64,000 bases of DNA. Source: Terriglobia bacterium (GTDB taxonomy: Bacteria > Acidobacteriota > Terriglobia > Terriglobales > SCQP01). The DNA is taken from positions 1-64,000 of the forward strand of contig JAJPKR010000043.1 of the NCBI GenBank assembly GCA_021323595.1, written 5' to 3'. How positions within the stretch are numbered: position 1 is the stretch's first letter; the number at the start of each line of letters is the position of its first letter. Under the pieces are notes generated by a model. The model saw nothing but the letters and a program-made list of their open reading frames with translations. It was not told the origin of the DNA and ran no database searches. The translations under genes were made by a program, and so were the position numbers. Positions 47,194 to 56,087 of this stretch are shown here, piece after piece.

Positions 47194-48192
47194 CTAGCGC
47201 TGGTACAGGTGCGAGAGATCGTAGCGGGCATTGAGGTTCACGGTGTCGCGCAGTTCGTGGCCGGTGAAATGGAGAAAGACATCGTCGAGCGTCGTCGTCT
47301 GCACGGTCAGATGGGCGAGATCGATGCCCCGCGCTTGCGCGTGCAGCATCAGCGCCTGCGCGGTTTTCGATCCCTCGTCGGTGAAGATGCGATAGACGCC
47401 GCCGCCGCTCGGGGTTACGCGCGCCACCTCCGGCAAGCGCGCCAGTTCTTGCTGCCAATCGGGCGGATCGGGCTGAAAGCGGGCCTCGATCACGCCGGCG
47501 CCGGGCACCGAAGCCTTGAGCGCGGCGGGCGTATCCAGCACCACCAGCTTGCCGTGATCCACGATGGCGATGCGGTCGCAGAGTTTGTCGGCCTCGTCCA
47601 TGTAATGCGTGGTCAAGATCACGGTGAGGCCGAACTCCTTGCGCAGCCGCTCGATCATCTCCCAGACCGCGGCGCGGGAGTTGGGGTCGAGCCCGGTGGT
47701 CGGCTCGTCGAGAAAGAAAATGCTGGGGTTGTGCACCAGGCCGCGGGCGATCTCGAGACGGCGCCGCATGCCGCCCGAGAGCGTGCGCGCCAGCATCTTG
47801 CGCCACTCGACCAGGCCGACGGCGGCGAGCAATTCCGTCGTTTTTTTCACCCGCTGCTCGCGCGGCACGCCGTAGAGCTTGGCGTGAATGTCGAGGTTTT
47901 CTTCGCAGGTCAAGTCGGGATCGCTGGTCATCGCCTGCGGAATCACGCCGATGGCGTCCCGCACGCGGTTGGGCTCGCGGCGGACGTCAAACCCGGCGAC
48001 CCGCGCCGTGCCCGCGCTCGGCTCCAGCAAGGTCGTGAGCATGCGAATCAGTGTGCTCTTGCCCGCGCCATTGGGCCCCAGTAAGCCGAAGACCTCGTGC
48101 GCCGCCACCGTAAACGAGACGTCGTCCACGGCGGTGAAATCGCCGAAGCGGCGGGTGATGTGCTCGACCTCGATGGCGGGCGTCGGTTCCAT
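47194..48192 (-). CDS. ABC transporter ATP-binding protein (DrrA-like)
   Basis: ATPase subunit of 332 residues. Walker A GLLGPNGAGKSTLIRML, Q-loop VIPQAMTSDPDLT, signature LSGGMRRRLEIARGL, Walker B IFFLDEPTTGLDP, H-loop ILTTHYMDEAD. The C-terminal 100 residues after KLVVLDTPAALK are the extra domain usual in the DrrA/NodI-like exporters. It lies 2 bases downstream of the HlyD-like adaptor gene and upstream of the permease gene, forming a full exporter. Confidence 0.95.
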   Translation of the reverse strand: MEPTPAIEVEHITRRFGDFTAVDDVSFTVAAHEVFGLLGPNGAGKSTLIRMLTTLLEPSAGTARVAGFDVRREPNRVRDAIGVIPQAMTSDPDLTCEENLDIHAKLYGVPREQRVKKTTELLAAVGLVEWRKMLARTLSGGMRRRLEIARGLVHNPSIFFLDEPTTGLDPNSRAAVWEMIERLRKEFGLTVILTTHYMDEADKLCDRIAIVDHGKLVVLDTPAALKASVPGAGVIEARFQPDPPDWQQELARLPEVARVTPSGGGVYRIFTDEGSKTAQALMLHAQARGIDLAHLTVQTTTLDDVFLHFTGHELRDTVNLNARYDLSHLYQR

Positions 48193-48194
48193 GG

Positions 48195-49247
48195 CTAACG
48201 GGCTCCAAAGGGCAGCACCACGAACGCGGTGGTGCCCAAGGCGAGTTCTTCGCCCGGATTGGGCACCGCCACCCGGAACTGCACCGTGCGAATGTCGCGC
48301 TTGGTGCGGCTCACGTCGCGCTCGGTGGCGAAATCGGCCTCGGCCGCCTTATAGCTGACATGGCCGGTGATCTCGCGGCCCGAGGGCAGACGCACGGAGA
48401 GCGCTTCCCCCAGCCGGATGCGGTCGGCATAGGTTTCCGGAATGTCGGCTTGCACCCAGGTATCGCTCAAGTCGAGCAGTGTGACGATCCCGCTTGCGGG
48501 AGTCACGATCTCGCCTTGGCGGGCGATGCGCAGCCCCACGACGCCGCTGATCGGAGCCACGATGCGGGTGTAACCGAGCTGGACCCGGGCCTGGCGCGCG
48601 GCTTCGTCGGCTTGCGCGGCGGCGCGCTCGGCGGCGCGCAGCGCCCCCAGCGCCGCGGCGACCTGCGGCATCTGGGCACGGGCGTTGTCGAGCGCCGCCT
48701 GCGCGGCGGCGACGTCCCGGCGCGCGGCCTCCACCTGCGCGGCGTCGGCATCGCGGCCGGCGCGGGCATCGTCGAGCGCCTGCTGCGAGACGATGCCGGC
48801 TTCCGCCAGCGGCGCGGTGCGGCGGTAAACGGCGGCGGACTGCGCCGCCTTGGCTTGGGCCGCGGCCAGCGCCGCTTGGGCCGAAGCCAGGCGCGCCTGC
48901 GCCTGCGCCACGACCGTGGGGGTGCTCCGCGCGGCAACCTGGTATTGCGCGCGCGCTTCCGCGGCGCGGGCATCGGCGGCGCGGGCGGCGGCTTCGGCGC
49001 CGGCCGCGGCGGCTTCGAGATCGCGCGGGTCGAGGGTGGCGATCAATTGGCCGGCCCGCACGGGATCGCCCTCCACTACGTTCAGAGTCTGCAGCCGGCC
49101 GGTGATCTGGGCGCCGACCACGACGCGATTGCAGTCCACGACCCCGGTCAGCACCAGATTGTCCCCGTGGGGCGTGGTGCGCAGGTAAAAGACGACGCAA
49201 CCCGCCACCAGCGCCAGGAAGAGAATCGCGAACTTTCTCGGCGTCAT
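48195..49247 (-). CDS. HlyD/EmrA-family periplasmic adaptor
   Basis: Membrane-anchored adaptor of 350 residues linking the inner-membrane exporter to an outer-membrane channel. A single N-terminal TM (FAILFLALVAGCVVFYL) is followed by the half-lipoyl segment VVDCNRVVVGAQITGRLQTL, an Ala-rich coiled-coil hairpin of about 130 residues, the second lipoyl half YTRIVAPISGVVGLRIARQG and the barrel (IVTLLDLSDTWVQADIPE). The coiled coil could dock with TolC, for example the one at 3.6 kb. Its ATG overlaps the stop of the MarR gene by 4 bases. Confidence 0.93.
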   Translation of the reverse strand: MTPRKFAILFLALVAGCVVFYLRTTPHGDNLVLTGVVDCNRVVVGAQITGRLQTLNVVEGDPVRAGQLIATLDPRDLEAAAAGAEAAARAADARAAEARAQYQVAARSTPTVVAQAQARLASAQAALAAAQAKAAQSAAVYRRTAPLAEAGIVSQQALDDARAGRDADAAQVEAARRDVAAAQAALDNARAQMPQVAAALGALRAAERAAAQADEAARQARVQLGYTRIVAPISGVVGLRIARQGEIVTPASGIVTLLDLSDTWVQADIPETYADRIRLGEALSVRLPSGREITGHVSYKAAEADFATERDVSRTKRDIRTVQFRVAVPNPGEELALGTTAFVVLPFGAR

Positions 49248-49714
49248 CTTCTTCTCGTACTCGGTATGTACGCCGCAGCCGGCGCGCTAGTATCGTCGCG
49301 CCCGCCGGCGGCGGCCACGGCCCACGCCGCCAGCCGCGCCAACTCCCCGCGGAATTGCCGCGCGGCGGCGGTCTCGGGCGCGGGCCACAATTCGGCTTCC
49401 AGCCGCGCCACCAGCGCGAAGGCGCGCCGCAAGACGCGGCGGCCGGACGCCGTCAGCAGGATGCGGTGCGCCCGCCGGTCGCGGGGCTCGGCCGCGCGCT
49501 CCACATATCCGGCGGCCTCGAGCCGGTCCAGCAGTGCCACCATGCTGCTGCGATCCACCTGCATGGCGGCGCCCAAGGCGCGCTGCGAGAGCGGCCCCTG
49601 CGTGGCCAGGATGAAGAGCAGGCCGAACTCGCGCACGCGCAGCGGGATCGCCCCCAGGCGCCGGTCCAGCACTTGGCGCAGCGCCAGCATGGCGCGGATC
49701 AGCCGCAGGAGCAT
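49244..49714 (-). CDS. MarR-family transcriptional regulator
   Basis: Winged-helix repressor, about 156 residues from ATG 49714. Core: LRVREFGLLFILATQGPLSQRALGAAMQVDRSSMVALLDRLEAAGYVERAAEPRDRRAHRILLT, quoted in part: recognition helix DRSSMVALLDRLEAAGYV and wing PRDRRAHRILLT. The alternative ATG at 49786 lies upstream of a good -10 box (TATACT, 49768-49763), so the shorter protein is preferred. It heads the adaptor-ATPase-permease operon, overlapping the adaptor gene, and most likely represses that operon in the absence of a small toxic ligand. Confidence 0.9.
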   Translation of the reverse strand: MLLRLIRAMLALRQVLDRRLGAIPLRVREFGLLFILATQGPLSQRALGAAMQVDRSSMVALLDRLEAAGYVERAAEPRDRRAHRILLTASGRRVLRRAFALVARLEAELWPAPETAAARQFRGELARLAAWAVAAAGGRDDTSAPAAAYIPSTRRR

Positions 49715-49751
49715 GAGATCGCCGGGTTGTGCGGTGCGGGACAATTTGTAG

Positions 49752-49785
49752 TGCTGACAGTCAGTATAGCGAACATTTGTCAGCA
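49752..49785. promoter_or_regulatory. Operator/promoter of the MarR-efflux operon
   Basis: Perfect 8-base arms TGCTGACA and TGTCAGCA are spaced by 18 bases; within them lies a smaller palindrome CTGACAGTCAG (49754-49764). On the minus strand the -10 box TATACT (49768-49763) is inside the dyad, so a bound dimer would block transcription of marR-hlyD-ABC. The -35 region is weak. Confidence 0.6.
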
Positions 49786-50036
49786 TACACGGCTGGAGAC
49801 GACCCCGGATGACGGTTCCCGGCAGGCGGCGCGGCAAGAGCCGTTGCTGAGCACTAGACCGGGCGCCGCACCGGCGCGAGCGGCGCGCCGGTTCGCGCGC
49901 CGGCGTCTTTCGGCCCCGGCCCTTTACAGCGGCAGTCCGCGTGAGGCGCGTCGCGCTGGCAAGCCGGCGGCTTTGGTCCTCGGCGTGCAGCAAGCACAGT
50001 GACCAACGCGTCTCGATTAGTGCGCGCTTACCTGCC

Positions 50037-51236
50037 GTGCTCTCGCTCCCACAGCAGCTTCGGTTTGCGGCCTCCGAGGCCATGCAGTCCCGCCGTTTCC
50101 ACGAAGCCGCGCGCCTGTTCGGTTGCGTTCTCGGACTCGAGGAATCGGCCGAAACCTGGAATGACTGGGCCGGGGCGCAGTGGCAACTGGGCCAGGTCGA
50201 GGAGGCCCTCGAGGGCTTTCGCTGCGCGCTCGAGCTCGATCCGAGCCATGCGGCGGCGCTGACGAACTTGGCCGTCGGCCTGGCGGCGCTCGGCCGCTGG
50301 CAAGAAGCGCGGCCCTGGCTCGAACTGGCTCGTGCCGGCAATCCCGCCGCCACTCCGGAGTCGTGGCTGAACGTGGCGCGGGAACAGGCGCCCGAGCTGT
50401 GGGACGGCGATGCCGCCGGCGCCTTTCTGCGGCGTTTCGCCGGCCAGGACCCCAATACCCTCGACTATTTCAACACCCATCTTAGGCGCTACGTGGCGAC
50501 GCTCGAGCTGACCCCGCCGGCGCGGCCCGGTAATCGCCTGCTGGAACTCGGCGCGGCCTTTCATCACTTGACGCCGGCGCTCATGCGCTTGCGCGGCTAC
50601 GGGGATATCGCCTGCTCCGACGTCTGGAAGGGCGGCCGGCGCGGCGAACACTGGGTGCGGAGCAGCGACGGACAGGAGACCTTCCGTTTCGCCGTGGATA
50701 ACTTCAACGTCGAACAGGCGCCCTGGCCGTACTCCGACGCCAGCTTCGACCTGGTGCTCTGCTGCGAAATCCTGGAGCACCTAAGCTTCGACCCGATGGC
50801 CATGTTGTCCGAGATCCATCGCGTGCTGCGGCCGGGCGGACGCCTGCTGCTGACCACGCCCAACATCGCCAGCGCCAAGGCGGTCGAGTACATCGCCAAC
50901 GGCGAATCGCCCTACTGCTGGAGTCAATACGAGCCCGAGGGCCTGGCCACCGACCGCCACAATCGCGAGTACACGACCAGCGAGGTGGCGCGCCTGCTGG
51001 CGGCGGCGGGCTTCTCGCCGGAGCGGCTGCAAACGCGCAATTTCTATTGGCGGCGGCCGACCGCCGTGCGCGCCCGCCTCGCGGCGCAGGGCTGCTCGCT
51101 CGCCTGGCGCGGCGACACCACGCTGGCGCTGGCGCGCAAGACCGGGCCCGTGCGCGAGCGCTATCCGGGCGAATTCTACATGGCGGCGGGCCGCCAGTCG
51201 AAGCGGCGGCAAGCCGAAGCCGCCCTCGCCGGCTAG
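50037..51236 (+). CDS. TPR-linked SAM methyltransferase
   Basis: Cytoplasmic class I methyltransferase of about 400 residues. The N-terminal 110 residues hold two or three TPR units (AETWNDWAGAQWQLGQVEEA, GFRCALELDPSHAAALTNLA, GRWQEARPWLELARAGNPAA). The methyltransferase starts at about 185 with GNRLLELGAAFHHLTPAL (motif I), FDLVLCCEILEHLSFDPMAM (motif IV) and HRVLRPGGRLLLTTPN. Substrate unknown; related proteins modify sugars or lipids. The start is uncertain: GTG 49941 and ATG 50082 are also open, none with a clear ribosome site. It is convergent with the amidohydrolase gene with a 4-base overlap. Confidence 0.82.
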   Translation: MLSLPQQLRFAASEAMQSRRFHEAARLFGCVLGLEESAETWNDWAGAQWQLGQVEEALEGFRCALELDPSHAAALTNLAVGLAALGRWQEARPWLELARAGNPAATPESWLNVAREQAPELWDGDAAGAFLRRFAGQDPNTLDYFNTHLRRYVATLELTPPARPGNRLLELGAAFHHLTPALMRLRGYGDIACSDVWKGGRRGEHWVRSSDGQETFRFAVDNFNVEQAPWPYSDASFDLVLCCEILEHLSFDPMAMLSEIHRVLRPGGRLLLTTPNIASAKAVEYIANGESPYCWSQYEPEGLATDRHNREYTTSEVARLLAAAGFSPERLQTRNFYWRRPTAVRARLAAQGCSLAWRGDTTLALARKTGPVRERYPGEFYMAAGRQSKRRQAEAALAG

Positions 51237-52561
51237 GGCCGCGCGTACAAGCGGGCGGCGGTGTCGTGCAGGTAGGCGCGCGCCATCTGCAGCGCCCGCG
51301 CTTCGCTGACCTCCCCGTCCTCGACCATGCCGGCCAAGGCGGCGGCCAGCGCCTCGCGCACGCTCTTCACCGCCAGCCAGTAGCACTCCTCCGCCCCGAT
51401 CGCCGGATCGAAGGGATAGGCGTCGCTGCCGAACACGATCTTGTCGGGATAGAGCTCCAGCCAGCGGCGGAGGGTGCGCGCCAGGGCGCCCGGATAGAGA
51501 TAGAACTCCATCAGCGACGAGTCGAGATAAACATTCTTGCGCGCGGCCAGCCAGATCGCCTGGCGATCGAAGGGATAGCCGCCGTGCAGCAGCACGAACG
51601 TGACGCCGGAGTAGCGCGGGTCGCGCAGGATATTTTCGAGATTCAGGACATCGCCGCCGGTCAGGCTGAAATAGTCGCCCGGGCCGACTGCGGTGTGAAT
51701 CTGCACCGGCAGGCGCAAGCGCGCCGCCTGGAGCAGCAGAAACCGGAAAAAGTAGTCTTGAAACGCCGCGTAGTCGGCCGCCGGCGGCGCGCCGCCGCGC
51801 GCCCAGCGCGCGTAGATCGCGGCCGCCCGCGCGCGCGGCGGATCGGCGAAATGCAGCGAGCGGAAGTAGGCGATCTCGAACTTCATGCCCACGCCGCCCC
51901 GCGCCTGTTCGCGGCGGAGGATGGCGGCGGCAAGCTGCTCGTAGCCGCCGAGCGTGGCTGGCAGCGCCGCCGCGCCGGCTTGCGCCATCAGCTCGCGCCG
52001 CAGCTTGACCTGCGCGGGAATATACACGGCGAGGTCGGGATTGCGCGACTGGTACTCGCGGGTGTCGAACGGAAACAGCAGCGAATCCACGAAGAAGACC
52101 CAGCGAAAGCGCTGGGGATCGAGATACGCCGGCATGCGCACGCGATTGGCGACGGCGGTCTCGATGCCCAGGGCATCGAGAATCCGGTCGAAATAGGCGC
52201 GCCCTTCGCCGCGCTCGAGCTGCTGCTTGCGGCGGGCGAGCCAGGCGGCGTGCGCGGGCGCGAGATCGTCGTAGGGATAGCGCCACAAGGCGCGCGCGGC
52301 GGCGGCCCACTCGGGATTGTCGGGCCGCAGCCGCAAGGGCAGGTTGGCGGCGACGCCGGGCATGGCGTCCACGTCGGGATCGCCCGCGTAACCGGGGTGC
52401 CCGTGATTGTCGAAGATGGGAATGCGCTCGATCGCGCCGAGCAGCCGCTGCTGCTCGGCGCGCACTCCGGCCGCGCCGTCCCAGGGCAGCGCCGAGGCTT
52501 GCGCGCGCGCGAGCATCGGCCAGCACAGCGCCAGGGCGAGGGCCGCCAACAGTTGCCGCAT
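51233..52561 (-). CDS. Exported amidohydrolase-family protein
   Basis: Predicted periplasmic hydrolase of 442 residues. Signal peptide LLAALALALCWPMLARA. The TIM-barrel amidohydrolase elements are IPIFDNHGHPG (HxH metal site), PVQIHTAVGPGD, FVLLHGGYPFDRQ and DKIVFGSDAYPFDPAIGAEE with the catalytic Asp, resembling the COG2159/uronate-isomerase-like branch. AGGAGA lies before the ATG. The substrate is not predictable. Its neighbour upstream is ada, 9 bases away on the same strand, though no functional link is evident. Confidence 0.85.
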   Translation of the reverse strand: MRQLLAALALALCWPMLARAQASALPWDGAAGVRAEQQRLLGAIERIPIFDNHGHPGYAGDPDVDAMPGVAANLPLRLRPDNPEWAAAARALWRYPYDDLAPAHAAWLARRKQQLERGEGRAYFDRILDALGIETAVANRVRMPAYLDPQRFRWVFFVDSLLFPFDTREYQSRNPDLAVYIPAQVKLRRELMAQAGAAALPATLGGYEQLAAAILRREQARGGVGMKFEIAYFRSLHFADPPRARAAAIYARWARGGAPPAADYAAFQDYFFRFLLLQAARLRLPVQIHTAVGPGDYFSLTGGDVLNLENILRDPRYSGVTFVLLHGGYPFDRQAIWLAARKNVYLDSSLMEFYLYPGALARTLRRWLELYPDKIVFGSDAYPFDPAIGAEECYWLAVKSVREALAAALAGMVEDGEVSEARALQMARAYLHDTAARLYARP

Positions 52562-52570
52562 CGTTCTCTC

Positions 52571-53608
52571 CTAATCGGCGCGCTCGCGCCGCAGCAGCGC
52601 CCGCTTGCGCGCGACGCCCCAATGATAGCCGCCCAGCCCGCGCGCCGCGACGACGCGATGGCACGGAATCGCCAGCGCCACCGGGTTGCGGGCGCAGGCG
52701 GCGGCGACGGCGCGCGCGGCGCGCGGGCGCCCGAGCGCGCGCGCTACTTGCGCGTAGGTGCGGGTTTCCCCGCGCGGGATCTGCCGCAGCAGCGCCCACA
52801 CGCGGCGCTGGAACGCGGTGCCGCGCAGGTCGAGCGGCAAGTCGGGGTGGTCGCTCGCCCCGGCCGCCAGCGCCCGCGCGGCGCGGGCCCAGGCGGCGAG
52901 GGCGCGGTCGGCGCGCTCGAGCCGGGCGGCGGCGAAGCGCGCGGCGAGCTCGCGCTGCAGGCGCCGGGCATCGGCCCCGAGGCGGATGTCGCAGACGCCG
53001 CGCGCGGTCGCGGCCAGCAGGATCCAGCCGAGGCGCGACCGCGTCAGCGTATAGCCAATCTCGGCGCCGGCGCCGCGCCGCAGCAGCTGCAAGGGCGTCA
53101 AGCCGTCGGGGGCGGCGGCGCGGTCATAGAGACGGCTGGGCGCGCCGTAGCCGGCTTCGTAGAGCGCCGTGGTGACCGAGGCGGCGCCGGATGCGGCGAA
53201 CCGCTCCCGCCGCCGCGCCGCCAACAGCTGGCGCGGCGTCAGGCCCAGCTCGCGGCGAAACAGCCGGCACAGATGCGGCGCGCTCACCCCGGCGGCGGCG
53301 GCGAGCGCGGCCAGGCGCAGCGGCTCGTCGAGATGCTGCTCGAGATACGCGCAGGCGGCGCGCAGCGCCCGCACGGCCGGGGTCATTCCCCCGGGAGAGC
53401 AGCGGCGGCAGGCGCGAAAGCCGGCCTTTTCCGCGGCCGCGGCGCTGCCGAAATACACCACCGCTTCGCGGCGTGGACGGCGGCTGGGACAGGAAGGCCG
53501 GCAATAGACGCCCGTGCTCTTGACCGCATAGAACCAGCGGCCATCCTGGCCGCGATCGCGGGCCAGCACCGCCCGCCAGCGGCGATTCGCGAGGGGGGTC
53601 GAAATCAT
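52571..53608 (-). CDS. ada: Ada: bifunctional regulator and methylated-DNA repair protein
   Basis: Senses and repairs DNA methylation damage. 345 residues in three parts: N-terminal Ada zinc domain (about 10-75) with the Cys set in STGVYCRPSCPSRRP and ACRRC; an AraC-type HTH (about 80-180: LRLAALAAAAGVSAPHLCRL); and an O6-methylguanine methyltransferase at the C-terminus with IPRGETRTYAQVA and the acceptor Cys in NPVALAIPCHRVV. All key residues are in place. Methyl transfer to the N-terminal Cys converts relatives into activators of their own gene. A separate alkyltransferase-like gene lies at 58 kb. Confidence 0.95.
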   Translation of the reverse strand: MISTPLANRRWRAVLARDRGQDGRWFYAVKSTGVYCRPSCPSRRPRREAVVYFGSAAAAEKAGFRACRRCSPGGMTPAVRALRAACAYLEQHLDEPLRLAALAAAAGVSAPHLCRLFRRELGLTPRQLLAARRRERFAASGAASVTTALYEAGYGAPSRLYDRAAAPDGLTPLQLLRRGAGAEIGYTLTRSRLGWILLAATARGVCDIRLGADARRLQRELAARFAAARLERADRALAAWARAARALAAGASDHPDLPLDLRGTAFQRRVWALLRQIPRGETRTYAQVARALGRPRAARAVAAACARNPVALAIPCHRVVAARGLGGYHWGVARKRALLRRERAD

Positions 53609-53717
53609 GGCTCCAGCTTAGCGGCGCCCGCGCGCACGCCGCTATCCGCAGTTTGCTCGCAAACTCGCCCGGAGCGGGCGCCGGTTCGGGGAGCCGACCG
53701 CCCGGCCCGGCGGGAAC

Positions 53718-56078
53718 CTAAGGGCTCGCCGGCGGGGGCGGGGCCAGATGCGGAGGCCGCGGCGCATTGACCGCGGTGCCGGGCGTGGCGCCCGAGCGCG
53801 GGCGCAAGTACCCCGCCGCCAGCTGCCGCACGTCATCCGGCTGCGCCGCCGCCGCCAGCGCCGTGAACACAGCCGCCGCGCGGGAATCGCCGGTCGCTTT
53901 CAGTCCCGCCAAGATCCCCGCCAGCACGTGGATCTCGGGGCCGCGCTCGGCGGCGGTGCGGAGTTCCGTGAAGGCGTCCGCGCCCGCCGCCGCGCCCCAG
54001 GCTTGGGCCGCGGCCGCTTGCACCGCGTAATCGGAGTCGTGCAGGAAGGCGCCTCGCAGGGCGGCGATCGCGGCGGCATCGCCGGCAAAGCGGCCGAGCG
54101 CCGCGGCGGCGGCGGCGCGCACGCGGCCGTCCGGCTGCGCCAGCGCGGCGATCAGCCGGTCGCGCGCGGCGGCGCCGCCGAGGGCGCCGAGCGACTGCGC
54201 GGCCGCCGCGCGCACGCCGTAAAAGGCGTCCCCGTCCAACACCCGCGCCAGGGCCGAGCGGGCGGCATCGGCATCGGCCGGCGCGGCGTTCGCGAGCTGC
54301 TCGACGGCCTCCAGGCGGGCCATCATCGCCGGATCCAGTTCGGCCTGCGCCGCCAGCACGGCGGCCGGGCGGGGAAAATCCACGCTCTTGAAAACGGCGT
54401 CGTGCGGGTCGAAATCGACCCAGCGCGGAGCAAAGTCCAGCGGAACTTGGAAGCTCTGCTCGCGCTCGCATACCCAAACGGTCTTCACCGCCGCTTGGCC
54501 CTGCGCGCCGTGAAAGCTCAGCGTGACAGGCATGGTGAAAAGCGGCGTCACCGCGTCCACGGCCTGGCGCTGCCGGACGGTGACGACTTCGCGGGAGCGC
54601 GCGGCGTCATAGCGCGCTGCGACCGCGAACTCGGGATAGCCGCCGCGAAAGACCCATTCATGGAAAAACCAGTCGAGATTTTGGCCGGTCACGTCGCGAA
54701 TGACTTCCATGAGGTCGTGGGTGCCCACGTTCTGCGCGCGGTACTGCTCGAGATACGCTTTCAAAACGCGGAAAAACGGCTCTTGCGGGCTCGCCGCGGC
54801 CGGCGCCGCGCCGCCGTCGAGCACGGCCCGCATCATGTCGAGCACGACGGCGCCCTTCTCGTAAGTCGTGCGATCGAGCATCTGCCAGGGCAGCAGATAG
54901 TGGTGGTCCACCATGGGGCGGCGATAGCGCGTTTCGTCTTCGGCGCGCGCTGCCTGCTGGTCCCGCCAGATCTGATAGCGATAGGCCTCGGGGCCGAGAT
55001 GATGGCCGGCATAGAGCGCGGCGGCGAACGTGGCGAAGCCCTCGCTCAGCCACGCGCTGTCCCAGCCGCGCTCGGTGACGAGATCGCCGAACCATTGATG
55101 TGCCAGCTCGTGAGCGACCAGCGGAACGCTCGAGTACTCGGGCTCGGCGCGGGCGTCATGCAGGGTGGCGTCGGTCAGCGTGGTCGCGGCGATGTTCTCC
55201 AGCCCGCCGCCGAAGTCGTGGGCGGCGGTCTGCGCGTAACCGGCGTAAGGATAGGCGACGCCAAAGACGCGTGAGTAGAAAGCCAGCATGTCGGGCGTGA
55301 AGCCGAAGGAGCGCAGGGCGGTGGCGCGGCTGGTGCCGGGCGGCACGTAATACGCGACCGGCTTGCCCGCGAACGATTGTGCGTAGCGCTGCCAGCGGCC
55401 GATGGCGATGGAAACCAGATAGGCGCTATGCGGAACGCTCTCGATCCAATCGTAGGTGACTTCGCCGCCGTGGCGCGTGATGCCGGCGAGCCTGCCGTTC
55501 GAGACCACCGACTGGTCCGCGGGCACGGTGACGATGGTTTCGCTCGCGGCCTTGTCGTTCGGATAATCCCAGCAGGGAAACCAGTAATGGTTGTTCTCCG
55601 GCCAGCCGTAGGACCACACCTCGAGCGGGCGGCGGGGATGCCGCGCATCCGGCGTCACGAACGTAAGCCCGGCGCGCGGCCGCCCATGATACCGGATGCG
55701 CACCCTGATGGCTTCGCCCGGCAGGTAGCGGCGGTCGAGAGTGATCCAAAGCTGGCCGGCGGCGAGTTGAAATCGCAGCGGCGCGTTCGCGGGCTCGAGC
55801 GCCACGCGATCGATGACCAGTCCCGAGCTGTCGAGATAAAACTTCGCGAGGCCGGGCGGAAAGGGCGTGAGCGTGACGGTCTCATCGCCGAAGATCTCCC
55901 GCTTCGGCTCGTCCACGCGCAGCGCGATCTTATAGCGCCGGACGTGATAGGCGCGGCTCGGCGGCCACTGCCAGACCCGCGCATCCCCGAAGCGGCCTCG
56001 GGCCGCGGGAACGGCCGCGGCGGCCGCGGCGGCGCCTGCGGCCAGCGCGATGGCAATGCCCAGCCGAACGCGATGCAT
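53718..56078 (-). CDS. M1-family aminopeptidase with HEAT repeats
   Basis: Exported zinc metallopeptidase of 786 residues. Signal peptide 1-27. Substrate-binding N-terminal domain, then the catalytic domain with GGGLENIAATTL in place of the usual GAMEN exopeptidase motif and HELAHQWFGDLVTERGWDSAWLSEGFA, giving the zinc ligands HExxH-18-E. A Tyr for transition-state binding is in MLDRTTYEKGAVV. The C-terminal 190 residues are HEAT-like repeats (FYGVRAAAAQSLGALGG, DGRVRAAAAAALGRFAG, SDYAVQAAAAQAWGAA). It probably trims peptides in the periplasm or outside. The next gene upstream ends 9 bases before its start. Confidence 0.93.
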   Translation of the reverse strand: MHRVRLGIAIALAAGAAAAAAAVPAARGRFGDARVWQWPPSRAYHVRRYKIALRVDEPKREIFGDETVTLTPFPPGLAKFYLDSSGLVIDRVALEPANAPLRFQLAAGQLWITLDRRYLPGEAIRVRIRYHGRPRAGLTFVTPDARHPRRPLEVWSYGWPENNHYWFPCWDYPNDKAASETIVTVPADQSVVSNGRLAGITRHGGEVTYDWIESVPHSAYLVSIAIGRWQRYAQSFAGKPVAYYVPPGTSRATALRSFGFTPDMLAFYSRVFGVAYPYAGYAQTAAHDFGGGLENIAATTLTDATLHDARAEPEYSSVPLVAHELAHQWFGDLVTERGWDSAWLSEGFATFAAALYAGHHLGPEAYRYQIWRDQQAARAEDETRYRRPMVDHHYLLPWQMLDRTTYEKGAVVLDMMRAVLDGGAAPAAASPQEPFFRVLKAYLEQYRAQNVGTHDLMEVIRDVTGQNLDWFFHEWVFRGGYPEFAVAARYDAARSREVVTVRQRQAVDAVTPLFTMPVTLSFHGAQGQAAVKTVWVCEREQSFQVPLDFAPRWVDFDPHDAVFKSVDFPRPAAVLAAQAELDPAMMARLEAVEQLANAAPADADAARSALARVLDGDAFYGVRAAAAQSLGALGGAAARDRLIAALAQPDGRVRAAAAAALGRFAGDAAAIAALRGAFLHDSDYAVQAAAAQAWGAAAGADAFTELRTAAERGPEIHVLAGILAGLKATGDSRAAAVFTALAAAAQPDDVRQLAAGYLRPRSGATPGTAVNAPRPPHLAPPPPASP

Positions 56079-56087
56079 GGGACGGGG

